From: Mansonella perstans | Lineage: Eukaryota > Nematoda > Chromadorea > Rhabditida > Onchocercidae | NCBI GenBank assembly: GCA_037074765.1 | Contig: JBAMDO010000133.1 | Span: 62,001-126,000 of the forward strand | Direction of reading: 5' to 3' | DNA: 64,000 nt | In this document: positions 15,070-28,800 of the stretch, piece after piece | How the letters are laid out: every line of letters begins with the position of its first letter | Position numbering within the stretch: the first letter of the stretch is position 1 | Made by a program: the position numbers and the translations under genes | The notes under the pieces: model-generated | The model's database searches: none | Seen by the model: the letters and a program-made list of their open reading frames with translations, nothing else | Told to the model about the DNA's origin: nothing

Positions 15070-16578
15070 TTAACGAAGGTAGCTGAAATTATTCGTTGAT
15101 GCTGGTGCAGCACCAAAGAAATTAGGTTGTGATTGTCGATTCATGGCTCTAGATGGTGCAAATCCAAGCATCTTTTGCAAATTTTGCCTTAGTGTCATAG
15201 TACAAAGTATATACAGAAAGATGAATGAACAATCCGTATAATCATCTCCGATGAGATTCCTGAAAGATTTACTCTCCTACAAATAGTTAACATCAATTTT
15301 TTCCTAATCCAAATGACCTGAAATATTTAGACATTCACTTTTTACTATAATATGAAAAATATTATCCATATGTATACACTGGACCTATTAATAAAAAATA
15401 AATCCATAACAATTTAATAAAAATGATTTTAAAACATGAAGAGGTATATTGCAGGAAGATCTATTTCATTTTCCTATTCTAAGCATTCCTTTACTTCACT
15501 ATCAAATGCAGCTATGCTATTCATATGTTCTATTCCAGAACTACGCTATGTTTCTTTTTTTTTTTCATTGAAATTCAACAATACATCTATCTACATACGG
15601 ATGATACAATAAAATTAAACGCATACAGTATGAAACAAAAATCGTACCTGTGTGAAAACCCTTGAATCCATGATATTGGAGTGAAGGGCAATTTGGCGAC
15701 TACTCGTCCTTCGAAAATTGAAGAAAATGTTGATAGCAGTGCAGTGAAAGCAAAACCAATCGCAAGCATACTTTTCATTTTAAACATGCTCATATCACGA
15801 TTTGTCGCTTTTAACCTCTCCTCTTCCCTATCAATTTTCCGCTTTGCCGTACGATCTGCTTCAGCAGTTGTCTCTTTCTGAAACATAGAAATTAATAAGA
15901 AATCAATAATTCTATAGAATGATCTCTTGGAACATCCATAACTATCTTAATGTTTAGATCCCAATTTAGCATTATTATTGATTATTATTAATCTATCGCT
16001 CGAATATCCTAAGATGTTAGATTTATCGTAACATCAAGACAACTAAGAAAAACGTCTAATTACTTCACTGCTTGCTCACTGAAGTCTTGAATAATTTTTT
16101 GAAGTAAATAAAAAAACTCAATATTTTTCGAAACAAATCAAAAAAGCTCAATCTTTCTATTCATTTTGTTCACTAACAATCTAAGAATTTTCACTAATAT
16201 CCTGAAAATTCTGTGACATTTCTGTACACTGAGAAAATCCCTAAGATAAAAAAAATAATATTTTGCATTCAAAATAGTAGCTGGAGATTCAATCAGCGTT
16301 ATAACACTTCTATAAACATTATGGTGTAATTATTAAAAACTTAACTGTTAAAGTTATTACGATAAAAAGTCACCAGCAATTTATTTTCAGCTAGAAAAAA
16401 AACAGCTTACATAAAGAAAAAAATAAACCTTTCGCTCCAGTTTCTTCGTTTTTCGCTCCATTTCATTTTTTAGACGTTTGTATTGTTCGCTACGATATAC
16501 CAGTATATAAGTTAATACTTCACCCATTATTGCAGTACATGTTGCAATAAATATGATTAACAAATAATCCGAGTACAT
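15070..16578 (-). CDS. TMCO1: TMCO1 family ER calcium-load-activated channel
   Basis: Exons 16578-16429, 15877-15648 and 15259-15070 join in phase to 189 residues (human 188). TMCO1 proteins are ER membrane proteins implicated in calcium leak and in multipass membrane-protein insertion at the translocon. The N-terminal membrane helix (about residues 4-25) is followed by VLVYR, a charged coiled coil (about 30-85, rich in Lys/Glu/Arg), then RDMSMFKMKSMLAIGF, FEGRVVAKLPFTP, GFSHRNLIGDD and a further hydrophobic stretch containing CSFIFLYILC. The tail is Gln/Asn-rich instead of the human Gly/Pro-rich end. A TTCAG acceptor at 16593/16594 lies 15 bases before the ATG. It is the next gene downstream of FARSB on the same strand, 567 bases from that stop codon, so trans-splicing in an operon is plausible. 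Confidence 0.96.
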
Positions 16579-17145
16579 TACTTACAAAGTCTTCTGAACA
16601 TTTAACTTTTAAAATTAGCCTGAAAAAGCATGCTTTGTTCAGTTAATTTTATTCAATGAACTAAGACTGGCTTTAACTCTCTTATAAAAACAAAATATTT
16701 TGTACCCGAAATTGCAAGGAAGGAAAAATTCTTTTACTATTCAATTCTTGCTTATTTTCCAGGAACAAATTCGTACAAATTTAGCATTTACATATTCAGA
16801 ATTACAGATAATAAACGCGTTCTTCAATCGAAATCACAGAATAATATCATGCATTCTATTATACCGTATTATTTACTAACAACATCTGTGAATTTTTTTG
16901 CTGAATACACAAGCAGCAAATGAGCTATTCATGTTATTGTTAGTTTTTCGAAGATAAAAAAAGGCACTTTACTTGTAACTGTATGATATTCCAATAAAAA
17001 AAGTGGTTTCATTACCGTAAAAATGATAGATGCGATCGCTCATAGGATTTATATTACTTTTATTAAACAACAACAGTAACCATTTTAAAATCAAATCAGC
17101 GCTAATGGCAAACAACCAAAAATAATCAGATTTAACCGCATTTTA

Positions 17146-20100
17146 TTAGAGGAATGGTTCAATAGTGATATCCATAACAGAAATGGGTAATGCAAGTCCA
17201 AAAGCAGTTATCACATCTGGATGCAGGACACCAACTTTACCTAGTAAAATCCCAGAGGGTCCAATGATTTCCGCACATCGTCCATCCAAATAAGTGGGAT
17301 CTGAAAAATATTGCTAAATAACATTCTTCTTTTCTTCCGGGAATCTCAATAAATTTCATTAATGTCTTCAGTACACTCCTCATGGAGGAGTGGTATTTCA
17401 CTTGCTATTCCTTTGTGAAATTTTTTAACTTTGAATTTTTTGGGAAATTCTTTTTTAAATTATTTTTCAGCAAATTACTTAGCAGAAACGATGAAAATAA
17501 GATTAGCAAATTTAGAATTGAATAAAGTTCTAAAGTTTATCTTCAATCAGTTTATACCGTTACAAGCAGCTATGTAATATCCTGTCCCATCCTTAGTCCA
17601 TTTTACTCCAAGAAGCTGCATAACTCGATCCAGTAGGCCGTGTATTATTTCAAAGCCTGATGATTTGCTGCAATATACAGCACATAAACGACGCTCATTT
17701 CTTGCACCTACATCTGAAAAGAAAAAGATTATGAATTAAAACGATTTCAATATCGGAAACTGAAATCGTTTTTTGATTTTTGAGCTGATATCAAATTATA
17801 ATAAAAAAAGAAAGCATTAGAAGTACAGTATTACCTGCTGTTGAATCTTTCAAAACCACGTCTTGAGCCTCAAACAAACGAAGAGGCAATGGCATATCTT
17901 TATTAGAAGCAAGTGTTTTTAATAAACCAGGAAGCAATGATGTCCTGGCTACCTAGAAAATTGTGGCATTCATTACATAATTCACATAAATCTTAGAATG
18001 TTACTCAATAAAAAGATCATAAACCTAAAAGTTCAACTTATGAATTATGTCCAACCAAATGTGGTCATCAAGAAACCTTACTAAAACTTTTTTATCGAAA
18101 TTCATTCGAAATTTTGGTATGCATACCTGAAATTCAGATGTTTTCGGGTTCGATATTTTGACGGCATTCTTAAGATCATCTGGTTTTCTTAGCTTCACTG
18201 ATATGTCATCACGACTACACTGAAAGCATGCAGTAAAATGATTTTTCACGTATAAAAGTTCCGGTCGGGGAAAAATTAAATATTCATGAAAAACAATAAT
18301 AAAATTTAAAAAAAGAAATAATCCATAAAATTAAAAAAGTCATAAACATTAACTCTCATAATTTTGCTTTGTACTAGCTTTAACAAAAAGAAAAAAAACA
18401 CAAGATAAACCGTTATGTCTCACGATAAAACTAATATCAAGTTCAATTATTACAGCATTTTGCAACCAGTTTTAACTAACCAGAGCAAAGTTTAATGTTT
18501 CAGTCCAACCAGCAGCAGCGATGTCATATCGGAGCAAATCTGTTAATTTATTTAATGGAAATGGTTCCCCGGTAGTATAAGCTTTAGGAAACTGTTGTAC
18601 AATCCGGTTAAAACCATATGCAATTGCAACATCTTCTGCGATGTCACACTCATGCAATATATCAGCTCTTGTTATAGGTACCCGGACCTGAAAAAAAAAA
18701 GAAAACAGAAAAAACAACAATCTACAACTCCTGATTTGATCAAAGAGAAAAGCACATAATGTACTTGTATCTGAATTCTAACTACTTTACTTACTTCTAA
18801 AAGGCTTTTATCTTTTGAATGTAATTGCGTTTTAAGTGACATTTTATTTAGAAGAGAACACATTTCGGTAGCTTCCAAATTCAACCCAATTCTTCCATTG
18901 ATGCTTGCAGCGCTAACTACCATTGTCCTCTCTGCGAGATCCTGAAGTAAAAAGAATATGTTGATTTTTAAAAAACCTTTTTACATATGTGACAAATCTG
19001 GAAGTGTATTAGTAATGATTTTAATTAAAATCATATAAAATAAAAACCCATTTATTCTTAGTTATTCCGATTCGCAGTTCTGTCCTTAATGGTCGCATCA
19101 TCGATGCGGAGAATTCCGCTGGCGAAGGATTTTAAATCCGAGAGTAAGAATTCATTAACAATTAGCGAAAATAACACCGTATTATACACGATAATCATAT
19201 TATAATCATATATTATATGATTCACTAGTATTACAGCAATGTTAGATTAGCAGAGTGATGGGACAATGCAAATAAATTCAAGCGACTGTTTATTTTCTCC
19301 TCAGAATATTCTATAATCTCCTTCTCCTTCTATAATGTTATGAACATAACATGCGTTACCAAAGAGAAACAGAGAAAAAAGATTCGTGAACTGTTTCTCC
19401 AGAGAGAAGCATACTGCTCAAGAAGCCTTCCTATAGTGGAACAACATCATCTAATATTGTCCCGTGCAAACTATTCTCACAGTGGCTCACAATTATATCT
19501 TATTTTGTCTATGTGATGAATCAAGAAATATTGCAAAATCGGATGAGAAATGAAATCAATATCTTTTTTAATTCCCGAAAAAAATCTGCGAAATAATCAG
19601 TAAAATTCCATTTTTAAGTTTTAAAATTAAAATTTTTTGACGTTACAACGGTTTGAAATTAATGATGGGAAAAAAAGTTTTCGAAACACGGAACAAAGGA
19701 GTGGCCAAAGCAAAAAATTTCTTTCGTAAGCGTAAAGCAAGTCGTAATCCTTCCGATTTTAAAAATATTATTATTCTTTTCATCACTGATAACATTTTTA
19801 AAACGGATAGGATAAAAATTACAGATTTCAGTCCAAAAAAATCTAAACTTTTGAAACCAACACTCATTTGAAATGAACATACCGGGTATTCCTGCCTGGT
19901 ACCATCGACTGAAATAACTTCTACCGGTTCAACACTGAAAAGAGTTTCTAAAATCCCAATGCAAAATATCTTTGAAATCTAAATTTTTTAATAGAACTTT
20001 TTTTTTGCCTTTTCATTTTATTTCATCGGTCAGATTTATTTTAGAAATTTAAACTTCAAAATTAACAGAAGTAATAAAGACTAACAGGAACGAAGTACCA

Positions 20101-22259
20101 TCTCCTGTCCCATTTGATGTGTATTGGCTGAACATTGAAACAATTGTATTAAGTACTATTTTAGCTTTCTCCAGGTCTGTGCCGGTTACTTCGATTAATA
20201 TATTACGCGTACTAAGCTGAATTTTAGAGTGTTCACCTGAATTGCAAAAAAATTGAAAAATACGAGAGAAATTTAAAGAGAAATTTAAAAATACAAATTA
20301 TAGACGGAAACAATTCGAATTTTCAAAACTCTACCATCCAAAATTAGACAGTTCAACTGGGAAAATATAAACAATAACCGTTAATAATGGGTGGCATAGA
20401 TAATACAATTCCATTTTTATCTTTAATTACCGGATATCGCTCTTTATCGATGATGATCGGAAGATATGGCTTTAAATGACTATCTTTCTGCAAAAACAAT
20501 TATGAATAATTGTTATTCAATCCATGACTTTTGAACGGATTTCTTTCTTCAAAATTTCAAAAATGTGCTCAAACCGCTGTTACTGTAACACATCTGCATT
20601 CCAGAATGCAAGACTCGTGTTTGCTAGGAATTTTAAAAATTTTCAAGATTTTAACTTTGTTATATCCAGACAAAATCCTTACAGAATATAAAACCATCAT
20701 ATCCTCTGCTGTATATTCCTTCGTTTGATTCAGTGGTTTGAACTTCAAATCAGCTGGTTTCTCCGCCCCATAATAAAAGGGACCTGAAACTGAATATTCT
20801 GTAAAACGGCCCAATTCAGAGAAAAAAAATACTGTTTTAGAAGCATTCCAAAACAAATTAAAACGGATTCAAAAAAATAATGAAACCTTCCACTGTATCC
20901 AAATCATGAGTACCAATTGCCACTAAAGCTCGCTTTCGACATATATTTTGATGCAATTTATCTTGCAAATCAATGAATGAAGCATAAGAATCAGCATCTA
21001 ATTTGACACCAACCAAAACAGCTCCTACGACAAATGGCCGTATCAATAGAACTTCAGGCTTAATAAATATCTGGTGTCGACAGTGAGACGATCCCCACCG
21101 TCGATAAGTTGGTGGCTCCATCCTGAAATAAAAAAAATCCCAATCCTAAAAAAAAAAACCATTTACGTAAATAGAAATGTCCGTTTTACAATATAGACTC
21201 ATATTTCACTACGCTACGTGATTTCAGAATTTAGTTGAACACATAATAAAAACGTTTGGAAATTAATAGCAATATTTGAACTTACTCGTTTTTGAATATT
21301 CGCAAGGCACGCGAAAGGCCTTCAATACACAGCAAATCATAACGATTTGCTGGTAATTCTATCTTATATATTTCTTCATCACATAATTTACTTACATCCT
21401 TCTCGTCCATCGTCAAACCTTGTTCTTTCTGTGCTGCAGCTTTTTCACTTGTCTGAAAAGTTAGACTGTTTAAGTTAAACAGTAATTATATAGTAAACAT
21501 ACAGCCGATAAAATATTTATCGACTCATTGCTGCGCATTTCTCACTTGCAATACGAAGACATAACAGACACAGCTGATATTACGTCACTCACAAATAACT
21601 GACATTTCCCCTCAACGTACAAACAGTATGAATAAAGTGTGTTCGTAAATCTTGAGTGAGCAAAAGTTTGCAGTCTTCTAAAATTAAGCTTAAATTGTAA
21701 GCCAAAATTTAAATACTAAATAAACAATGTACTTCACTTATGTCAAAAGTGAGTTAATAATTTGCTCTCGTTAAATATGAAGAGGTCATTTTATGTAATC
21801 CATATCAAATAACACAATGTCCATCTTTAAACCGGAAGGCAACAAATTTTTCAAGTAGTCTAACTCAAAAAATATCAAATTCCATGATATCTGAAACGAA
21901 AAATGAGAAATATTTGATAAAATTCATATAAAAAAAACATCTAAAGACGAACCACATCATCGAGCTCTAAGCCATAATCGAATAACAAATTCTCGAACTC
22001 ATTTTGAGCTAAAAAATGTGAAGAAACATTACTGTGCAGCGAAATGAATCCACAATAAATGATTCTAAGCTTTTCAGAAACTGAATTTTTTCAAACTGTC
22101 CAAAGTTTTAGTTTTCAAATAATAATAACTGCACCAAAATTATGAAAACATTGAATGTAATAAAATGTAAAAAATATAACAAAAAAAATTTTAGCGCTTA
22201 CTATACACTCTGCCCATATGTCGATCGATGACCGATTTCTTGATCCCAATGATGGGCAT
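17146..22259 (-). CDS. FARSB: Phenylalanyl-tRNA synthetase, cytosolic beta subunit
   Basis: Fourteen exons join in phase to 601 residues (human 589): 22259-22202, 22008-21953, 21452-21286, 21122-20887, 20783-20683, 20487-20379, 20236-20086, 19934-19883, 18941-18795, 18687-18481, 18219-18127, 17952-17835, 17713-17558, 17300-17146. With the alpha subunit it forms the alpha2-beta2 enzyme that charges tRNA-Phe; the beta chain carries the B3/B4 editing and B5 domains. Clear landmarks are [125 protein letters not shown] and LGVLHPDV. Start is the first ATG after a TTTCAG acceptor (22303/22304). The exon 7/8 junction is the least certain. Intron 8 is unusually long (18942-19882) and contains a structured element. 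AATAAA overlaps the stop codon. Confidence 0.97.
19054..19151. ncRNA. Structured stem-loop element inside FARSB intron 8
   Basis: A 98-base block much less AT-rich than its surroundings folds, by eye, into a long imperfect hairpin: ATTCTTA (19054-19060) with TAAGAAT (19145-19151); TTCGC (19071-19075) with GCGAA (19122-19126); AGTTCT (19076-19081) with AGAATT (19110-19115, one G-U); CGCATC (19094-19099) with GATGCG (19103-19108) around a three-base loop; plus a side hairpin GGATTT/AAATCC. Five nested or adjacent pairings in under 100 bases of otherwise featureless intron are unlikely by chance. It does not match tRNA, spliced-leader RNA or a pattern I can name. An open frame on - (51 codons) also crosses it. 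The class is unknown. Confidence 0.4.
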
Positions 22260-22303
22260 CTGATCCGGAAAATGAGTTGCTGAGCAACAAACGTAGGAAT
22301 GTT

Positions 22304-23148
22304 CTGAAATTCAAGTATCGTAATTTTACTGCAAAAATTAATCTTTTTGAAAATGATCCTGAAATGGATTACTGTAAATACAGTCATTTGTATTGCTTCA
22401 GACTGATCAAATTTCATTAGTTTAATCTCACAGATTAAGTTTTGAGACTTTCTTCGTTCGATATATCTCCCAAATACTGCTATGTTTTGCAAACATATAG
22501 TAATTCTTCAATAGATCTTTCGTGCTTATTCGAATGTAAGATAAGTGTTATATTCAAACTGATCCAATGAAATAATTGGAAATTTTCAAATTCGTGCATC
22601 CTGATCATCCTATTACTCCCTCCCTCAATATAGTCATGGATACACGGAGGTTATGTTAACTGCTAGATTGGAAAAACCAAGATTAACAAATGGGCACAAT
22701 GAAAAAGTGCATCTCACGTGCTAGTTACGAATATTTTTGCGTGATTTACGGCTTCCATGATTTAGCTAAATGGTGGTTAAGATCTTATTTAGGTTGCACT
22801 GTTCTTTAATCTCACGTTTTTCCTCTCAACAGGTACAGCGAAATTGATGTAGATGGGAAATTATTAAGTAGAATTCCTCGTTATTCTCTTCTTCAAAGGA
22901 TTATTCTTCGGAGTAAACAAATTCTCGATATTGCCAATCTTCTGAATCTTTTCTTCATCGATTTCGCATAACTTCGTTGTTTATATCTCTACATTCATTT
23001 TAGCTTCACAAATTTGCATCTCCTAATGTTATCAGTGAATTTTTTATTGTAAATTTTTAAATTGTATATTTTTCTTCCTAAGTTTGCTTAGCTTTCTGTT
23101 CAAAAATCTCAGGAAATATATTTTTTTATATTCTTTTTGTTCTTTCAG
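22304..23148. promoter_or_regulatory. Divergent intergenic region between FARSB and the NDUFB6-like gene
   Basis: The two genes point away from each other with about 0.85 kb between their presumed trans-splice acceptors (TTTCAG ending at 22304 on - and TTTCAG ending at 23148 on +). Both promoters must lie here or close by. No TATA box or other element could be assigned with confidence. Confidence 0.45.
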
Positions 23149-23170
23149 ATTAGATCAATTTGATTGCAAA

Positions 23171-25159
23171 ATGGGCAATCAGTACCATAAGCCGAAACCA
23201 GTTCATGACGATGAGATTGAACCATACAGCCGTCAAATGGGTGATTCACCTTATACACGATCAGGCTTACCAGTTCCATCGATTATTCAGAAAGTATCTG
23301 CTTAGTGACTTTTCATTTTACTTATGTGTATTCTATTTTGATTGTATAAACAGTTATCAGTAGTAAGACTTCATATGATATTCGTTTTAAAGTTAGTTAA
23401 ATAGTGTCGAGATAGCCATTAATTAGCAGAAATTGTAGCACTCATTTATAAGCAGTCTTCAAATTGGCTTAGCATAATTTGTTTTTTTCTCGAAATAGGA
23501 AACAAAGATACCGCCTATTTAAGCGATCAATATAATTCTATTTTATGATCTTAAGTTCGCGTGAGATTTTTCGAATTGGTTCGAAAACAGATTGGTTTTT
23601 AAAATTTAAATTTGATTTTAGAGTGACAAAGTACCACATTTGAAGCATGAACCAATGAGTTTAGAATTGCATATGGCTGATGAACGGGCGCGAGCAGCTG
23701 GTCTTAGTCCTGCTGAAAGAGAATGGCGAAAGTAATATTTTTTTCCATCTCGTTAAATGATTTCATTTGAATTTCGGAATTTGAAATTTGAGTAGGAAAA
23801 TAGAGCCAAAATCCTAAATTAAAATCATGATGGAGCGCTACAAATGGAGATAAATAACTTGGCGATTTGTGATAGTGATACAGTTTACTGAAGTTTTGGT
23901 GATTGAAGCGCATGACAAATTTATTTTTATTCTGTCTGTGACTTTGCAGTCGATTTAAAAGGTTTCAATTTTATTTATTTTTTAACTGGAATCTAAATTA
24001 TCATTTGAAATATATTCTTAATATCCGACGAATTGAATTTGAACTTCAGAAAATGGGTCCTGGATCAGCAGCTTCATCCGGATGAACCAGTCCATGTTGA
24101 TGCCGTACATAGACAGCTTAATCCCATCCGTATGTTGTACCGTACACCAATGGATAAGCTTTACAAACACTTTCTAAGACCAACCTTTGTTAGTTTCATT
24201 GTGTTGTTGTTTTTAATTTGTATAAATCTTGCTTGCTCATTTCCATAAATTTAGTTCCTTCTTATACCATGACAAGTTCAAAGGAAAAGATATTCCCTCT
24301 CTTTTCCTAATTTTACCATGACAATACCTCGATTGCTACATTTTTTCTTATCGCTGCGTTGTTCTGCGAGAGTTTACCGTTGCAAAATTTTTATTTTTTG
24401 GGATTTACTCATCCAATGTTGGCAACATTCACAATTAATTTGAATTCTTTTTATGGTTTTTGAGTCATACTTAATCTAACAAATTTACGTATACTCATAA
24501 CAAATCTCAAAAATTTACGAGATGAAAAATTCTTTTAGGGTATATTTTATGGTTCAATGATACGAGTTATAGTACCAAAACTTTTTATGGCTTGGATTCT
24601 CATCGAAGCTAGCTACTATTACTGGAAATATGAAGCCAGGGTAAGTTTTATTTTGATTTTTCAAGAGACAACTGTTATGCATCAAAATAAACATTTAAAT
24701 TTATTTTAGGGCTGGGAAACACTGCGAGGAAATGAACGAAGCTATCCTCGTGAACGCTTCTGGGATGATCAGGTATATTGCTTACAGTTGTTTATGGTTT
24801 ATAAAACATTAAAGCTCTCGTTCTTCTTGTATCATAATTCAACCATTATTATCAACAATCACAAATCCAAACCTTCCAACCGTATCTAAATAATGATGAC
24901 CTGCAGCAATCATTTATATCCAAACTTCACGAGGACGAAATCTAAGTGATTGCTTCTAGCAATACTTTGACTGATTTTAAATGAGATCTGATCTTTGGCT
25001 TCGTATTTGTACACTTCAAATTTTCAGAAGATGCAAGAGAAGCATCCAGATTTGTTCAAAGCTGGCAGACCAATCCAGCCAGAGCATAAATTCGAGCCGC
25101 CATCATTTACTCAACGCACTGCACTTTTGGATTTAGGTCCTCCAGCCAGACCCTGGTGA
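23171..25159 (+). CDS. NDUFB6: Complex I accessory subunit, NDUFB6-like
   Basis: Exons 23171-23293, 23622-23731, 24050-24188, 24539-24640, 24710-24772 and 25028-25159 join in phase to 222 residues. NDUFB6 (B17) is an accessory subunit of the membrane arm of mitochondrial NADH dehydrogenase. The match rests on REWRKKWVLDQQLHPDEPV, which parallels the human motif RRWLKDQELSPREP, followed by a basic stretch and a single membrane segment (about residues 125-147, FYGSMIRVIVPKLFMAWILI). The protein is longer than the human one (128 residues) at both ends: about 60 extra N-terminal residues and a Pro-rich C-terminus ending ARPW. Start is the first ATG after a TTTCAG acceptor at 23148. An AATAAA lies near 25315. 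Another mitochondrial membrane protein cannot be wholly excluded. Confidence 0.75.
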
Positions 25160-25882
25160 AGTAGTATTATGTTCATATGTATTTTTTAGGATAGGATAAA
25201 ATGTTTCCTATTTTTGTTTTCTTCCTTTCAAGATTTCTTTATAAATTTTAAGCTCAAATTTCTGTATTTCGAAAATCCTGTATATTGGCAGTAGTGTCGT
25301 AATTAACTAACTGCAATAAATAAGCTTACTTTTGGGACTAACAAGATTCCCGGTATGGAAAAAATTACTTTGTGCAGAGAAAATACGCAATTTTGAAAAA
25401 ATCTAATTTCTGTCAAGTTTCATTAGATTTAGGATTTCCATTAAATTATAATTATAATGTTTTGATACATGACCATTATCAGGACAGCATGATATTAAAA
25501 AATGCATCCACTCAAGTTTTTAGATTTTATGTTTTCAGATTTAATATGCTAACTTTGAGACACATATTTTAAAATGTTAAGATTACTAATGGAGACAAGA
25601 GAAAAAGGAGTTGAGATCACAAGGACATTGTATTGTACATATACATTCTCTTTAAATGAAAAAATAAATTTCATTCACCAGTCGAAATCACTGGGTGTGT
25701 CTGGCCTTTCACCTGTTTCAATAATAAATGACTCTTCCGGTAGATCATCCTGGAATAATAATTATTATTAGTTATTTTTTATAAGCTATTGATCCTCTTT
25801 GATTTCCATACTTTACTCATTGCTGTTATCATCTTAATGCAATGCCATATTAAGCCAAAATAGTTCGTTTGCAGCTTCTATG
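25160..25882. other. Convergent intergenic region
   Basis: This is 3' space between the NDUFB6-like gene (+) and the OFD1-like gene (-). Short open frames at 25372 and 25574 (+) have no homology that I recognise and no splice partners. An AATAAA near 25315 probably ends the + transcript. Confidence 0.55.
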
Positions 25883-28800
25883 TTAAAAGATAAGCTTTAA
25901 TTCTTCGAACTTTTTTCCCAAATTATAAATTGTTACATCTTTCTTTGGTGTCTGTTCAAGAGGCGACTTCACTTTTTTTCTTTGATCTTGAATCATTTCC
26001 ATATACTGAACCATGAGAGGATCAATTGCATGTTTTTCCGATATGAGGGGATCAACTGCATGTTTTTCCGATGAATCCTTTGTCAAGCTCTCTTCCGTAT
26101 TCTGAATCACACAAAGAAGTGACCAGAATGATATAAGACAAGTAGTGGAAAACTCCACTAATTTAAGAATGTTGGGACATTTTCAACATTTTTCGAACCC
26201 GGATGCGCGGCACTTTCTGTTTCCATCATTTCCCCACGGGCAGAATGGTGGGTCTTGAATCGAAGAATTTCTTTTAGCCATTGTAATTGATAAATTTAAC
26301 GGGAATTTTAACAAAATGCATGAATAGAATGTAGAACAAGAAAGCAGAAGAAAATTTTCATGAAATTTTAAAATAAAAAGATACCTTAACCTCACTGCTT
26401 GATAAATTTTTGGATAGTTGCAGTAAAGAAACAGATTTAGCATAATCCAGGGGCGGAGAATGACTTCTTCCGCGCAATTTGTGCAGCGCAAAATCTAATT
26501 TCTGAAATTTTGCAAGAAATAATGAAGAAATTATATTCTCATTCTTTCTCAAGATTTTAAATTTGGCTTGAAGATAATCCTACCTGCTTTGTAGAATTCA
26601 AAACTTTTATTCTGTCACGGAAATGCTGCTCTAATGATGACTCCGTAAGAGTTGATGAAGATGTGGAGTCAGTCATAGTCATCCTGGAGCAGGTAAAAAT
26701 TGATGCAATGATTAATCAAAAGTAGGATTAATTCAGAAAATGAATGGTTTTAAACTAAAATACCTTGCTCTATGAAGAGAACTAGGTTGGTCAGATTTCT
26801 CGATCGCACTAAGGTGATATCTCTGTAGTTCCCTACTGACCGCTTGTAGTTTATCTACCTAAAAAAATCCAATCATTTTTTTCTTCCTAAACCTACCAAG
26901 TCTCATTTTTCACCTCTCAACTTAATCTGACATGAGATCACCATTCTAATCACTTGTTTGAACCACGGTTAGTTACAGCTCAAGGGAGTATATAACAAAC
27001 AAATCGCTTACATTCAACTTCTTTCTGTCGGAAAAGATCAAAGATATTTGAAAATTGGAGAGAGCCAAAATTTAAGCTTATGTGTAAAAAAATTACTTAC
27101 AGCCAACTTTTGCTGAAATTTCAATTCATTGATGCGTAAGGCAGCCGATTCTTCCAATAATTTTAATTGTTGCTTTAAAATGTTAATTGTTGCGCTTTGT
27201 CTTTCCAAATTTTCCACCAACATTTGATTCTGGAACTTGAACCAAATGATACATAGAACTTGCAGAAATTTATTCGTAAAATTTGTTTGCGATAGCCGTA
27301 GGGTATTAGCTGTAAAAAGTCATCAAATGCTTATCAACAAATGTCTTTAATATTTTTATGATTATAATCGGCGTTTAAGTCAACGTTAATTTAACTGAAC
27401 TACTTTTCTTATACACTGCAATATGAAATACCAGTATTTTGGTAAAGTTAAATTTATTCCGCGGTTTTTTTACTTTAGAATGCTTTATAACTTTCAGGTG
27501 CAAAGGGAAAATTCAACATAAGAATGAATAAAATTGTGTTAAAAAACCGTTTCAAACAATTTTTCCTTCTCTTTTTTAACGCGTTCTAAATCATCACTGA
27601 TCTTTCGTTGCTTATGTAAGGCATCATTTAAAGCTTGCTTAGTTTCTGCAAACTTCTTCTGTTGTTGGATCAGTTTTTCCTGAAAGAAATCATTCATTTT
27701 ATTTTCCTTCACATGTTTTGCATCCGAAAAACTGAAACCCAGCATTTTTGAGCTCCGCTTTTCGTATCTTCGTTGGTGCTCGAACATGAAAAAAACTTCG
27801 CGTCATCGCGGAAACCAAATAACGACTAATCGAAATCAGATTTCGGATTTCAAATAGCACTAATAAATGCTAATGATTATCTTTAATAAATAATAAATGC
27901 TAATAAATGTATAAATAATAATAACAATAATAAATGCTGACGATTATACGAAATACTTCGCATAACCAAATAAAGATATACCTGCAATTTCTTGAAAAGT
28001 AGTGCTTCCTTAATAGAAAGTTGTTGTGTACTTGAAATTTCACGAATTTTATCCCAAACCATTTCATATTTCTCTGACAATATCGCTTCCTTTTTGTTCC
28101 ATTCAAAAATCTAAATTTATTTTCTAACATTAGAATTCTTTAAAACTAATTCAATAACAAGAATCGTTAGTAACGAAACAAGGATACCAATTCCGTTAGT
28201 TGAATCCTGTCCCTTTCACGTCCTTTTCTAATTGCTTCCTGCAGCCTTTGATCAAGACTCTTTTCATGAACCTTCAGACTATCCTTAATTTTCTCTAGTG
28301 AACATCTTTCTTGCTCTATGAAAAATAGTTCGTTGTCTTTTCTCCTAAATTACATTGGTTTAAGCCCCCAACTTTTTTTTAAAATCTTTTTGAGGCAATC
28401 CCGATTCTCCAAATTACGTCAAATCGCTTGCTTTATAATACTTCATTAATTTTTTCACACAATGCAATGCTAATGTTCAAGTAAATACCAATAAATGTAT
28501 TTCTTAGCTATTAGGCTTCAAGAGTGACTGTAAACTTACGCCTGAAAGTCTGCTCGCGCATTATTCAATAATTCTTCTTGAAATCGCAACTCTTTCTGCG
28601 CCATTTTGATTTTTCGCCAAGCTTTTTCATATTCTAGTTTCTTTTTCTGAAAACAAGTGATCTTACAAGCTTATTTAAACTACAAAGCAGAGACAAAAAA
28701 TTGAACACCTCAAAAGTCACTCGAATATTCTCCTGTAGGAAATCCTCCTTATTCTTGTATTCATTTTCTTTACGCTCCGCCAATTCATCCAGCTAAAAGA

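Noticed and set aside
19643..19880. Three overlapping open frames on both strands in FARSB intron 8
   Set aside because: Mutually overlapping, low complexity, next to a supported FARSB exon; none shows a family motif.
26183..26262. Extra exon of the OFD1-like gene (acceptor TTCAAG, donor AAT|GTTGAA)
   Set aside because: It is in phase but has a weak acceptor, and the flanking exons also join in phase without it; left as optional.
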